Shown in pieces: positions 38,798 through 52,667 of a stretch of DNA of 64,000 nucleotides. The stretch spans positions 542,781 to 606,780 of the forward strand of contig CAJJDO010000024.1 in assembly GCA_905183005.1 (NCBI GenBank), written 5' to 3'. Within the stretch, counting starts at the first letter, position 1, and every line of letters starts with the position of its first letter. The stretch is from Paramecium pentaurelia (lineage: Eukaryota > Ciliophora > Oligohymenophorea > Peniculida > Parameciidae). A program made the translations under genes and the position numbers. A model generated the notes under the pieces. It was not told the origin of the DNA. It searched no databases and saw only the letters and a program-made list of their open reading frames with translations.

Positions 38798-38968
38798 ATG
38801 GCTGGATTTTAGAGTACTAAACATAATTAAGATAGTATAAGAAGAAAATACATTATAATAATCAATTATACTGTTGAAACAAGATCCCTTTAGGTTTTCG
38901 AATAAGCAGAGAATTATATCAAATTCTTTTATGAAATAGATAAAGGTTGCAAAATACCATAAGAATGA
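38798..38968 (+). CDS. Possible short 56-aa protein
   Basis: ATG 38798 to TGA 38966-38968 (MAGFQSTKHNQDSIRRKY; VETRSLQVFEQAENYIKFFY). It has protein-like composition but is too short to stand alone. It ends 43 bp before the convergent TLDc gene. Confidence 0.3.
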
Positions 38969-39011
38969 ATAAAAATATCTTATATTTAAATATATTTAAT
39001 ATTTTCAAGTT

Positions 39012-41657
39012 TCATGTAAAAATCAATTCATATACTTCACATTCAATTATATTTGGCTTATCCTATCCAAATAAATAACTCGATTACTTATCCTGATAAT
39101 TATTACATTAATACGTATCACCTATTTTAGAATATCCACTTTTAAAATCAGAATATATACTTATATCATGAGCATATCCAAATTTAGGCCCATGACTAGA
39201 ATTACAACGAATCGCATATTATTTTCTATTTTTTATCAAAGGATATATTTAATCATGTTTTTAAGAGAATAAAAATGATGTTAATGAATCATCTTATACA
39301 TAAATGCCACTGTGATGTTACCATACACAGGGCGAATATCCACCAAAAACATTTCCGCTTAAAGATTTAAATATCATCAGTAAATAACCCTTACCTTTAC
39401 AACAATTCCAAAAAGAATTACTATTTAATCCATCTTAACTTCCTTTATAAACTAATTAAGATGATTTTACATTTTTTTTTGATTGTTCTTATATGTAAGA
39501 AAATAATCTAATCCAAAAATTATTATTTAATAAGGTTGGTTTTACACCAGGAATTAATTAAAGTTTAAGAAAAATTTCAATTTTTGGTTTTAAAAGTGCC
39601 TCAAATAAATGTTGCTATTTTTAACTTAATTAAATTATTTCAAATAGTTTTTATATTTATGTATTCTATTAATCAACATTATTTATTAACTAATAAATTG
39701 TTTCATTTGATTTTTAAACTTCTTTTACCAACTCACTAAGTGATTATTAGTATTATTCCAATATCTTAATTTAAGAATAATTTTCTTCTAATCGGAATTA
39801 AATTTGTTAATTAAGGATCTAAAATTTAGATTCCATATTTTCTTCAAACTTAAATTATGATTAATTAATTCCTGATTATAATAAATTTATCTTTTATTAA
39901 TTTATTTAAATAAATTCTGACTTTAAATCAATTATTTAAACAGTTAGCTGTTGTAATTTTTCATCAAAAACATTAAACTTTTCTTATAAATTATATTATT
40001 TAAATAAATCTTGTTATTGATATTATTATTGTCCTTATTCTTGATCCACAATTTATATGCTTCTATTCAAATTATTTTCTAAATCTCTAATATTCTTTGA
40101 AATTACTATAATTTCTTGTATTTATAATTAATTAATTTAATTAGTCTCTTATTTTTCTTCAAATTAAAGTCTCAATTATTATTCTGTTATTTCAAGTAAT
40201 TATTATTGCTAAATTATTTCATTGTTTTTCAATTATTAATAACATTGATCTTGTTGTTCTATGTGTTAATCTTACTTTAATTCTTATTATAATTTAATAG
40301 GTTCATTGAGATTATTTAAATACTAGATTTAAATTTCAATTTTTGAAATAAACTAGTGCATTTCAGGAATCAATTTAGTATCCAAAAAATTATTAACTCC
40401 AATTTATTGTGAATCTATTAATTTTTAATATAAATACCTTATTATAAAATAATTGTTAATAATTATTACTTACTAAGTAAATAAATTTCAAGAAGACTAT
40501 CTAAATTTGTATTTATGTTTGAATAAACCTTGTAATCAAGGATAGCTTATTTTTCTTATTGTTCCTGTATTTCTTTATTTTTCTCTTTTTAAATTAATAA
40601 ATTAATTAACTTTTCAAATTAAGTTTTTTCTAATTCAAATATCTATTTCTTGCCTAATTATAGAAAATCCTCATATGTTTAATAATCCTCAGTTATTTAT
40701 TTTTCTATAATAATTAATATTTCTTATAGTTAATTATTTAAATTGGTTTTTATTTACTTAATTTTTTATAAAATAATTTATAATTTTTATTTTCTACTAC
40801 CAGTTTTTGTAAAAATTAAATCCTTTGATTAATCTATGTAATTAATCCACCTTTTTTTTGCCTCTTTTAAACTAACATATTAAATAGGGTTTTCCTCAAT
40901 ACATTCTATACAAGCCCATCTACTGAATTCTGATTTTTCTTAACTTATATTAATCATAATTATTTCCTAGTTATGTTTTTTACAAATCTTATTTTCCTAA
41001 AATTAGAGAAGAATTTACATTTGATCCTTGTTCTTATGTAGATGCTGCATAAATGATATTTTTCTATAAATTTATTGGAATAGTTGATATTATCAATTCA
41101 ATAGATTTCATAATTTAATCAAAATTCTATGATTTTGAGTAAGATAATAGGGATTCTTAAACAAATTATGCTAATTAGAAATCTTTTTCTTTATTAATCT
41201 CTTATAATTAAATATTGTAACATAAATTTCCTTTATAATTTTATGATAGAATTTGAATTTAATCATCAAAGTTCTTTTTTTCTAATTTAGTTTCTTATGA
41301 TTCTACTTCTTTTTAGATCTATTCAATATATAAATCAATTTATTAAAGTAATTTTGTAAGCTCCGTCTTAATAAAAACTTTGAATGACTTTATTGATGAT
41401 TATAATTATTGTAAAGATGATAGTCTAAGAACCTATTCTTCCTTAAAAATTCTTTCTGATTAAATAGTCATGTTTTTTATCATTTCATTGACTTAATTAA
41501 TCATTGTCATATTATTATTATTATCAAATTTCTCAACCAAACACATTGTACAATAATATTTATTATCTACTTTAGTTTATACATTTAAATCTACTACTAC
41601 TATTTCTAATTTGTGAAATTAACAAATTTTTTTATCTTCACTCTCTATTGTTTACAT
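39012..41657 (-). CDS. TLDc-domain protein with two B-box-like fingers and coiled coils
   Basis: 866 aa from ATG 41657 to TGA 39012 after removing introns at + 40997-41018 (22 nt) and 40415-40437 (23 nt). There are two similar N-terminal blocks. The first is a Cys/His finger (ICQFHKLEIVVVDLN...YYCTMC) with a coiled coil. The second (ICKKHNQEIIMINISQ...WACIECIEE) has another long Gln-rich coiled coil. The C-terminus is a TLDc domain: LVYKGSQDGLNSNSFWNCC, NVFGGYSPCVW, and SHGPKFGYAHDISIYSDF. TLDc proteins bind V-ATPase and act in oxidative-stress resistance in other eukaryotes; the role here is not known. The internal repeat suggests an old partial duplication within the gene. Confidence 0.82.
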
Positions 41658-44339
41658 TTGATATTTTTCTTTATTTAATTAATTCAACAGAAGAAACAAT
41701 TTCAAGGTTTTATATACATTATGACAATAAAAAATTATAAAACATTGTTAACATTTCCAATAAATTAAAAGATATTAATAAATTTTTCTATTGCATCTTA
41801 ACCTTACTTAGAAATAGGATGACTTTGATTATCAATATTTCTATTTATTAATGATTTTACTCATTTAATTTGGGTTTTTGTTTTTATGAATAGTAGAACT
41901 AAAAAGAAATAATATTTGTATAAATATTTTGAAGAAAAATAGATAAATAAGGTATTAAGCAGAGTGATATGGATCAATTCTAAGAGAAGAAAACTAAAAT
42001 CTAATTAGCTTGTAATCTGTAACTATGGTATATAAGAGTAATGAATTTGAATTATTTTAACAAAATAAATCAATAGTAGTTTTGATTTGAAATAAGCACT
42101 TATGAATTTTTTCATCAGCAATACTCCAAAACGTCCAATTTCTTAAAAAAAATTTTTCATTAATAATTTTACTCTAGTTTATATTTATAGATTTTTATTT
42201 AAATTTAATAGTTTAAGGATTTTACTGTTTTTAATCCTTACAGAATTTTTTTTTAATCTATGAAAGATAGTTAATCTAATTTAAGAGATTATTTAATAAA
42301 CTCAAAAAATTATATTATTTTTATAATCACTATGCAATAAATATCAAAATTCTATATTTGGTTTTTAATCCAAAAGCTGTAACCAAGGACAAGAATACCT
42401 TAAAAATATAAAAATTTAGTAGAATAAAATTTAGTTTATTTATAGAAACTATTATATTGTTTACTTATTTTTCTTATAAAACTTATTATTGAAAGTCTTA
42501 ATCAGATAACATTTTACAATACCACTTTCTTTCATCAAATTTTATTTTGAATCAAAGCAATTACTTAGATTGATAAGGCCGTTTATTATATTAATTAAAT
42601 GAACTATTTTTTAAAAGATAAAAAAGAATATTAATGGAGCTTGTTAAATATATATGTTTAAAGCAAAATAATGATGAGGAAATAGTATTTACTGAGTATA
42701 TAATTCAATTAAAATTAAAAATTCATTATTTGGATTTGATTTTAAAAATAAGATTTCTTCAATATCATTATTGACTCAATTATTCTAAATTTTTGAAATA
42801 CAACTAATACTATTTATTTTTATTATGTAAAAAGTTTTATCTTTCATCAATAAGTTTGAATTCCAATTACCAATCAAGCAATATTTAAGTTAAGACTCAC
42901 CTATTTGATAAATAAATTTATATATATACATAGTGGTTTTAAATATAAGTATTTCATTCTATTTATAAATATTTTCTTCATTATCTGCCACAATGATAAT
43001 TTTCAGAATAATTTGTGTCTGAATAGATATTAGAAGAATCTCTTTATACATCTATATAATGGAATTGACTTTGTAATTAAATTAATAAAATAAATATATT
43101 ATAATTTAATTAAATAGCTTTGATATATTAAAAATCAAAATTTAGGTAGTATTAAGTTAAAGATAATAGATACTAATATTTGAATCAATCAATAATCAAT
43201 TGATTCTTTAGATAATAGAACTATTGTTCAATATTTTATTATTAAGAATAAAATTAAATGCTATCGTATTATTTACAATTTTAATAGGTCATCATAACAT
43301 TATTTCTATTTATTAAAGGTATAAATCTAAAAAGATATATGATTAAAAAAAGAATAAATATGAATATCATTATAATGATACAATTAATTTTAGTTCTTGA
43401 AATTTTATTTATAAAATAAAAATTAATTTACAAATTAAGAATAATATGAAAATATGAATTACTATTTATTTTTATATTGAAAAAAATGATGATTAGTTAA
43501 ATCTTATGTTCGATATTTTACTTTAACAGAAAAATACTTCTAGTTGCTTTAAATTAAGTTTCAGAAATTAAATTCAATTTGTTTATCTTTTATCCTTTTT
43601 ATTTGGTTTATTATTAGATAAAATTATTAAATTTTATAATTTCAAAAATAATGGAATCTTAGATTTATCTGTGAATATCTTAATTCTTCTTATATTAACT
43701 TGTTCATTGTTAAATTCTTTAATTCAAATAGAAGTAAAAATTCGATGAGATATTAATTAATTAAACCTTTTTGCTTTAGTGTAATCAAATAAGTATCTAA
43801 TATAAAGTATTAGATAATTTTTTATTCAAACTTTATTTTGTGATAAATTACAGTTTTTACAAAAATCATTTTGATATTATCACATACCTTTCAACATTTT
43901 TAGAGCAAATATGATAATAATTATTTTTTATTCTATATACAGATATTGAATTATTAAAAGAAATTTTTATCAGTAAAAGAGTGTTCAAAAATTGTTGTAG
44001 TACAGAAAAAATTCCATAAATTTGACAATTACCCAAAGATTAAATTAAATAAAGGATTTTTCAATCTAGGATTCAGAAAAATAATTAGAATTTTATATTT
44101 CTTAATTGCAATATACATCATCGTTAATTTAATTCTAATGAACTTTCCAATTTGAAACCTCCTTTTTGATAATTTAATTTAGTTAAATCAATATCTGATT
44201 AACTAATAAATTCTTCTTTTTGCCTATTGAGATATAAGATGAATAGAAATATTCTTGGTGACTAAATAAGTTTAAAATACAAATATTACCCTCCAAAAGA
44301 GAATTTTATATAAATAGGGGATTTTGAATAATGCTAGAA
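41658..44339. other. Long gene-poor AT-rich region
   Basis: About 2.7 kb without a convincing gene. Short frames such as ATG 41969 (MDQFQEKKTKIQLACNLQ) and ATG 42634 (MELVKYICLKQNNDEEIVF) may be relics but cannot be supported. Confidence 0.45.
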
Positions 44340-45070
44340 TTTCTTCATAATTATTATAAAAAGGTCGAATTTATTATCCTGTCTTAATATATCATAAACG
44401 AATAGACTTATCATCACTACCTGATGCTAGTATATTCCCATCAGGAGAAAAACAAACTGGGAGAACTCTTCCATTATAACCTTCAAATTTTGCTTTTGTT
44501 TATCCTGTCTAAAAATCCCATTACCGAATGGATTTATCACCTGATGCAAATGTAGTACAATCCAGCTAGAAGCATAAAGATTGAACAGTTCCACTAAGAC
44601 CATCCAATTTATTCAATTCATGTGTTTTGATGTTCTCCATTGGCAATTAATTAATAATGCTCCATTTAAATTAACCCAGCTTATACCTACATTATCAAAT
44701 TCAGATCTACTTAAATTGCATTTAAATAAATTGGCACCCTGCAATGAAGTGTATCGAATCTTAATCTTTTAAAAAATTGAAATTTTTGATCAACTTTCAT
44801 CTATATTAATAAATCTAGTAAATTTGATCCACATTATTATATCAAATTTTCATCTATAGCAATAAGTTGAACAAGAAATTAAAAAAAAGATATAATATTC
44901 TCTTTTTATCTTATTAATAAGAGATTGGAATGTTTCAATATAATTTTGAATAGAATAGTCACTTTTATTATAGTCATGCTCATTAATTTATTTGAGAAAA
45001 TTGGTAATTTTCTTAATGTTATTTGTTATAGCATCTAATTTCCATAGCTTATGTTGTGTCATTTTTTATT
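44340..45070 (-). pseudogene. Decayed WD40-repeat gene, paralogue of the gene at 61.9 kb
   Basis: Minus-strand pieces align in order with the gene at 61914: an N-terminal helical part (ITNFLKQINEHDYNKSDYSI), the pentapeptide-like stretch TSLQGANLFKCNLSRSEFDN, NCQWRTSKHMN, then two WD units (VCFSPDGNILASGSDDKSIR). The frame is broken by TGAs (after STYCYR, after NIDES, after KHMN) and by shifts, and it stops after about two WD repeats where the intact gene has at least eleven. It is a truncated, inactivated copy. Confidence 0.8.
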
Positions 45071-45221
45071 TATTATTTTCAAGCAAATCATTTTATAAAT
45101 AAGAGATTAAAATAATTGATTCATTAAATTAACTAATGTACTTTGTTGTTAGGCATTTAAAATGGGATGATTCCTTTTATAATTAGGCAATTATGAGAAT
45201 AATTATTTAAATTTGATATTT

Positions 45222-47110
45222 TCATTTCTCTTATGATTATGAATTTTAAATAAATATAAATATTATGATTTTATTAAACAATATAAAAATCCTATAATCC
45301 AAAAAAAATAATAGGATTTATAATATATAATTATCAGATTGAAAGTAATATAAAAAATGGGATACTATAGAATAAATTAATAAATCATTAATAAATAATA
45401 AACAATATTAATAAAATAAGAATATGTTAAATTTGATAACATAAAAATTATTAATTGGCAAAATTAATTAATTATCATATTTATCCAATTTATTAGGATG
45501 GCTATGACTATTGATCTACATTCTTTTGATTAAGACTAATTGGGGATAAACTTTCAAATTTAATACCTAATCTAATAAATATTATAGTGTATTAGGGATT
45601 CTACTTAGATAAGTTTTTTTTAAATTTTTAATATTTTATAATAATATAGTTAATTCGATTCTTCTAGAGACTGCTTATTGAGTAAACTCCTCTAATTCAT
45701 TAGGAAGTTCTTTTCTCCTTTTAATATTAATATAAAATTCTTTAAATTAATATACAAATTTATGATATTGTGATTGAATTGAATCATAAAAATCTTAATA
45801 AATTTTAGTATTTGGATGATATATTTTTATTCCTTCTTATGCTTCACTTAATTTCTCGATAAGCATTAATTAATCATTATATTTTAAAATACTTGGATGT
45901 AATTTTTAAGGTCTTATGTAAATTAAAGCAAGTGCATAGAACAATTAATAATTTCCTATTAAATAAATATTTAATTTAAAAAATAAAAATTCATCACTAT
46001 CTTAGATTTATTAAATTAATTACTAACAAATTTAGAATTTGATAAGAAATTACTCTAACAATAATTTCAATCTTTCTAATGTCAATAAAATTTAGGTTTT
46101 TTTCTTGTTTTCAAAATTAATTGATTTATCAAATAATCTTTAACTTCTAAAATTTCTACTTTCATTTCTAATAATAACAGTATCTTCCTAACTTTTCCTT
46201 TTCACTACAGCATGAGTAAAGAGAGTTGAATAAGAAATTCTTTGATTTTCATTATAAACAATCATATTTTCTATAAGATTTTGCAATTATTTTCCATTAT
46301 TATAATTAAAAGGTGGAGCTTTAAAAGGATTATTTTTTAGATATTATAAACTTTAATATCAACTTTACATTGAACTACAATCATAAGGAAATTTAGCTTA
46401 ATAGCAAATTTAATAAAATAGAACACCGAATGAAAATATATCACTTTATTCAGAATATATTACATCATCTTCAAATACTTGAGGTGCTGTATAATTTGGA
46501 GATCCTGTTCTAATCAGGTCTTATTTTTTAGTAAGTTTAGAAATCAAAATACCAATTTCATAGTCTGTAATCTAAAATATGAGCACAAAACTACTTTATA
46601 TATTTTTCTCTCATTGATTTCTCCTTTATTTTCATATTTAATTAAAATATTCTCTGGTTTTATATTTTGATGGATGATTTTTTTTGAATGCATTTCTTTT
46701 ATTCCATTTATAATTTATTGTATCAAATCATATACTTCTTCCTCTGTATACCAACTATTTTCCTCTATAAGCTTATAAAACTCAAATGATAAATCTTCAT
46801 CACATCTTTCCATTATTATATACAAAGAATTGGAATCAAAAGAAATATCGTATATTTTAACTAAATTCATTTACTAATGTTGATTTAACTTTAATTTAGC
46901 TATTGAATTATTTATAATTATTTCATTTTCTTTGCTTCTCTCTTTATCTACATTAATTGGAATAACTTTAGCACAATATATATTATCATCAGAATCATCA
47001 ATTTTTTTACAAGAATATATTTAACCAAAACAACCTTCACCATAAATTTCATCCATTATTATAGTATATTTTTTTCTAAACAACTAAGCTGCATCATTTA
47101 TTTGATCCAT
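45222..47110 (-). CDS. Protein kinase-like protein, probable pseudokinase
   Basis: 615 aa from ATG 47110 after removing introns at + 46572-46594 (23 nt) and 46351-46368 (18 nt, ending AAG). The kinase fold is clear: Gly loop GEGCFGQIY, Lys in YCAKVIP, hinge IIMERCDEDL, helix E and catalytic loop IIHQNIKPENIL, then ITDYEIG and GSPNYTAPQVF, and SDIFSFGVLFYQI. HRD is replaced by HQN, DFG by DYE and APE by APQ, so phosphotransfer is doubtful. An unrelated 330-residue helical C-terminus follows (LPNELEEFTQQAVSRRIEL). The last 80 codons before the TGA look less coding-like, so the true stop may differ. ULK-like ancestry is only a guess. Confidence 0.83.
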
Positions 47111-47860
47111 TAATTTAATTTATATTTTTTAATAAATAATTTTGTTGAATTTCTATGATTACAAAATTTCATAAAAGAATTATTTTCTTTTCTAATAATG
47201 ATTAGGAAGGTGAGCCATGAGAAATTCTGTTAATAAATTTATGAGTATATAAAGATAATACATAATTATTAGTTAATAATTTTAAAAGAAAATAGCAATC
47301 AGATTATTACTCATTATATTCATTAAAAGTCACATAGTAAAAATCTATTTAAATATGAATAATTTAGAAAGTAGAGTATTTGGATTATATTTTTTAATTT
47401 ATATTGTACATGATATATGAATCATTGATTTGATTTATGAGAATATTAATCTCAAAATAAGTTAATCATTTTCAATTTTCAATTTCATTATGTTAATATA
47501 TATAAACATTAATCAAAGAAAAACTGAAAAAAACAGAGGGTCTAAGTAATTTTATCTAATAATATTGTTGATTATTTAAAGGACTTGTATTATTTAAATA
47601 GTTTCATTTTTTATTATAAGAGTTCATCTTAATAAATTACCAAAATAATGGTTGTTATTTATTTAAATTCTATAACCACATTTATTTGATATTCAATATT
47701 CATAATTCATTCAATATATATTTAAAATCTTATATGATTATACAACATTTTGATATAATATTTTCCTAACTTAATTCTCTTAGATTTAGTAGACAGTATA
47801 TTCATATTAAAATCTTCAGCTTCTTTATAAGGGAATAATAATGATATAATAATATAATAA
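47111..47860. other. Intergenic, nothing recognised
   Basis: AT-rich spacer upstream of the kinase-like gene. Confidence 0.5.
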
Positions 47861-48655
47861 TAATCTGTTGATTAATTTATTTATAATTAAAAATACGTTA
47901 TAAGAGGATGTTTTAGAAGATATTGAATCAAAAAGTGAAACATTAAGTAGGTTTTCTAAATCAATAAAAGTAGGAAGACATGAATAGAAGTGTAGTAAAA
48001 GAATATGAAGTTGTGGATAAAAAAATAAAAACATTGCATGAAGTATTTAATTGGAAAGCTCATCTAAAAATGAATTAATTTGTGAAATAATCCTTAAGAA
48101 AAATAAGGATGAAACTACTCCATTCATCTATATTAATAATTTTGAGAATCAATTAAAATAAATACAACAATCTACAATAAAAAAATTGGCGCATAAACAA
48201 TTCTCCAACACTATATCAGTATCAATGCCAACATTCCATGAATCATATAATTATTCTAATTTTACATAGATAAATCTAAAAGTTTTTGGAAGTGAATCAT
48301 TTGGAGGTTTAAATGAAGTAAACCAATTTAATTAAAAGGCGAAATAAAATGAGACAGGAGAAATTGGAGCAATAAAAAATTATACAAGATATTAGATATA
48401 AAAATAGGAAATCATAGATAGTAAGAATTAGATCATATTAATTTACTTAAAATGAAACATGTATTCTTTACTCATGATGAAAACAAAGATGAAAATAATC
48501 TTAATGTCACTTTCCTGACAAACTTTATTTATTCAAAAAATCATCTATTAGAGATTTCAAATAGATGCCTGATATCCAAGTCATATTATTTAGTTACTAC
48601 TGCAGTCGATTAAATGGTTGATAAAGTTAAAGTATATTTTGTTAAAGTATTATGA
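47861..48655 (+). pseudogene. Frameshifted gene relic, family unknown
   Basis: Three plus-strand segments in successive frames read as protein: KNTLQEDVLEDIESKSETLS; ESSSKNELICEIILKKNKDE through FGSESFGGLNEVNQFNQKAK; and LDIKIGNHRQQELDHINLLK through VDQMVDKVKVYFVKVL, stopping at TGA 48653. No GT...TAG intron of normal size joins them, which points to indel decay, although sequence error cannot be excluded. The 3' end is repeated at 50139-50284 by the seam. Confidence 0.5.
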
Positions 48656-51498
48656 TATATTATCAAATTAGTTTGCTAATTTTTCATTCATGATAAGGAA
48701 GACTATTTTGATGATTATTATAAAAGTGTCAAATATTATTTAATAAATTGACAATTAAATAATCAAATATTAGTATTTATTAGATTTTTATGATTTTAGT
48801 ATATTTGTTTCCTCTATAATAGCATTATTTTTAAGAAATTTGTAGGAAATAATGATAAACAACTACAGGAGAAAACTTTAATTTTTTTTCCAATTATAAA
48901 TTATAACATTTATATGTATGAATACAAATGAGAAATTAAAATAATTCAATTTATAGCTAATTAGATAAATAAAAAAAAAACTAATAATTGTCATCCTCAA
49001 TTATTTTATAGATGATAAATTTATTTTGAAGACCTATTCATATTAGTTATTTAGGGAATTAACGTTAATAATGGAAAATACAAAATTATTTAATAATGAG
49101 ATTTATTTAATTTAAGATAGCTAAATTGAAAGATAAACAAAAATAAAACACTTCTGCACTACTAAAACAATTAACTTTAGTTAGTATCTAGTGAAATCAT
49201 AGTTTCATTCATGTAACAAATATTGAATCTTAAATTTTTCAATATTTGTAAGTCCCATTTGTATTACAATCAAAATTAATCACTGCGATAATGATCTAAA
49301 CATAAATAAGCTATAAGTAATTACTTTAATATAATCCTGAATTGATATGAAATTCAAATCAAATATTTTAATTAAACTTGAGCTCCTAAATATAAATTCC
49401 TTTACTATTAATTTATAAGGATAGATCTAAATTCAGAGCTGTGAAGTAATCTCCTAAAAACATTTTCATATTATGAAAAGTGAAATTCAAGATGTTGTTT
49501 GAAAGTGCACTTATATTTTCATATGCATTCTATAAGATTAATTGATATCTATTATTTATTTGCCTCTAGATTTAGACTTAATTGAAGTCCTTACTTGAAC
49601 GTCGCCTTAAATTCTCAAAATTTTTCAATAACATTTTTATTAAAAGAAAAATTCAATAATTACTCAAATGGCATAATTGTATAAATTAACTTATCTCAGT
49701 GAAATTGAAATATTTAAAACACTTGTAAGGATTAATAGGTCTTTTTCAAGTTATAGCAACGAATATTTTTTTATGCTTGAAGACTCTTTTTATAATTGAA
49801 AATAAATTAATATAATTAATTCCTCATAAAAATTTAATCTCAATTTATTTATAAAATCTTTTATATAATNNNNNNNNNNNNNNNNNNNNNNNNNNNNNNN
49901 NNNNNNNNNNNNNNNNNNNNNNNNNNNNNNNNNNNNNNNNNNNNNNNNNNNNNNNNNNNNNNNNNNNNNNNNNNNNNNNNNNNNNNNNNNNNNNNNNNNN
50001 NNNNNNNNNNNNNNNNNNNNNNNNNNNNNNNNNNNNNNNNNNNNNNNNNNNNNNNNNNNNNNNNNNNNNNNNNNNNNNNNNNNNNNNNNNNNNNNNNNNN
50101 NNNNNNNNNNNNNNNNNNNNNNNNNNNNNNNNNNNNNNCTTTCCTGACAAACTTTATTTATTCAAAAAATCATCTATTAGAGATTTCAAATAGATGCCTG
50201 ATATCCAAGTCATATTATTTAGTTACTACTGCAGTCGATTAAATGGTTGATAAAGTTAAAGTATATTTTGTTAAAGTATTATGATATATTATCAAATTAG
50301 TTTGCTAATTTTTCATTCATGATAAGGAAGACTATTTTGATGATTATTATAAAAGTGTCAAATATTATTTAATAAATTGACAATTAAATAATCAAATATT
50401 AGTATTTATTAGATTTTTATGATTTTAGTATATTTGTTTCCTCTATAATAGCATTATTTTTAAGAAATTTGTAGGAAATAATGATAAACAACTACAGGAG
50501 AAAACTTTAATTTTTTTTCCAATTATAAATTATAACATTTATATGTATGAATACAAATGAGAAATTAAAATAATTCAATTTATAGCTAATTAGATAAATA
50601 AAAAAAAAACTAATAATTGTCATCCTCAATTATTTTATAGATGATAAATTTATTTTGAAGACCTATTCATATTAGTTATTTAGGGAATTAACGTTAATAA
50701 TGGAAAATACAAAATTATTTAATAATGAGATTTATTTAATTTAAGATAGCTAAATTGAAAGATAAACAAAAATAAAACACTTCTGCACTACTAAAACAAT
50801 TAACTTTAGTTAGTATCTAGTGAAATCATAGTTTCATTCATGTAACAAATATTGAATCTTAAATTTTTCAATATTTGTAAGTCCCATTTGTATTACAATC
50901 AAAATTAATCACTGCGATAATGATCTAAACATAAATAAGCTATAAGTAATTACTTTAATATAATCCTGAATTGATATGAAATTCAAATCAAATATTTTAA
51001 TTAAACTTGAGCTCCTAAATATAAATTCCTTTACTATTAATTTATAAGGATAGATCTAAATTCAGAGCTGTGAAGTAATCTCCTAAAAACATTTTCATAT
51101 TATGAAAAGTGAAATTCAAGATGTTGTTTGAAAGTGCACTTATATTTTCATATGCATTCTATAAGATTAATTGATATCTATTATTTATTTGCCTCTAGAT
51201 TTAGACTTAATTGAAGTCCTTACTTGAACGTCGCCTTAAATTCTCAAAATTTTTCAATAACATTTTTATTAAAAGAAAAATTCAATAATTACTCAAATGG
51301 CATAATTGTATAAATTAACTTATCTCAGTGAAATTGAAATATTTAAAACACTTGTAAGGATTAATAGGTCTTTTTCAAGTTATAGCAACGAATATTTTTT
51401 TATGCTTGAAGACTCTTTTTATAATTGAAAATAAATTAATATAATTAATTCCTCATAAAAATTTAATCTCAATTTATTTATAAAATCTTTTATATAAT
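48510..51498. repeat. Direct repeat flanking the N gap 49870-50138 (1360 bp x 2)
   Basis: 48510-49869 equals 50139-51498 by eye. The 269 N between them are therefore spurious. Confidence 0.88.
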
Positions 51499-52667
51499 AT
51501 CTTGATAGGTTTCATTTATGTATAATCTAGGATTTAGTAAATTCTTATTGATTAAATTTAGAATAACATTTAATCTAACTTTAACTGGGGTTTAATATTC
51601 ATTTTCAAACAAGTATAACATAAAACATCTATTGATACAAAAAAACAAAAATTCTTATTCAAACTTTAACAAATAGAATAATTGATGAATAAATCAAAAA
51701 AATTTTAATTTTAATTAATGAAATTTATTTGATTATAATAACAAATATCTTTTGAAAAATTTATTAATATTAAAGCTCTTATATTTCAACCCTGAAAACA
51801 ACCTAGCTTATTTTATTGATTTAGATTTGTATTATTTATAAAATAATTGACTTGTATCTAGCAATTAATGGTCAAATTAAATAACTAATTTAACTGAAAT
51901 ATCAAACTCTGTTATTAACAAAAGAATAACTATATTTAAATTTTTCATTTCATCAGCTATAAAATTTTATTAACTTATTTATCTTTAATATAATGTGATT
52001 ATACTTTCAACTAAACTATTTTAACTAATACAATAGGTTTTTATAAATATTTTATGGATTTATTAGTTTTAGCATGATGAGTTGAATTTGATGAACTTCT
52101 AATAGAAGTACTTTTCACAAAAACGATGAATTGATTATGCGAATAGGATTCAAAAAGTCTATTTTAATACTCAGGCTTGTTGGTTTTATAGCTTTTTATT
52201 CAAAACTAGATTGGTTCTGAATTTTTCTTTTTGCTTACTTTCTTTTAAAATCAATACCTTATTACAAGCTTCCAAAATTATTATTTTTTAATATAATCAA
52301 TTAATATCATACTGATAATCAATTAATCTGGTCTCCATTTATCAGATGATAATAATAAATGCTATAAGGCTCTTCTGGGTATTATTAATAATAAAAATTA
52401 ATCAAAAAATCACATTATGTATTCAGTTTGAAATTTATTAAAATCCCTCATTTACTTTTAAAGTAATATTAATAACAATATTCCAATCTAAAAATATTAT
52501 TTAATGTAAAGATTAACTTTTGCATCATTTTAATTTAATTTACAATTAATTGATAAAATACTAAAAAGAATACGAATATTTTTATCAAATATAACTAATA
52601 TAAATTTAGACACTTAATTAAAACTATAAATTCCATTAATATTAAAAATATGCTTTTTTCATATTAT
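48656..52667. other. Long gene-free AT-rich region with doubled segment and N gap
   Basis: No gene recognised on either strand. After removing the overlap and the 269 N (49870-50138) the real spacer is about 2.4 kb, unusually long beside the compact left part of the window. Confidence 0.5.

Noticed and set aside
49845..50150. Minus frame across 49845-50150
   Set aside because: Read-through of 269 N; no real coding sequence.
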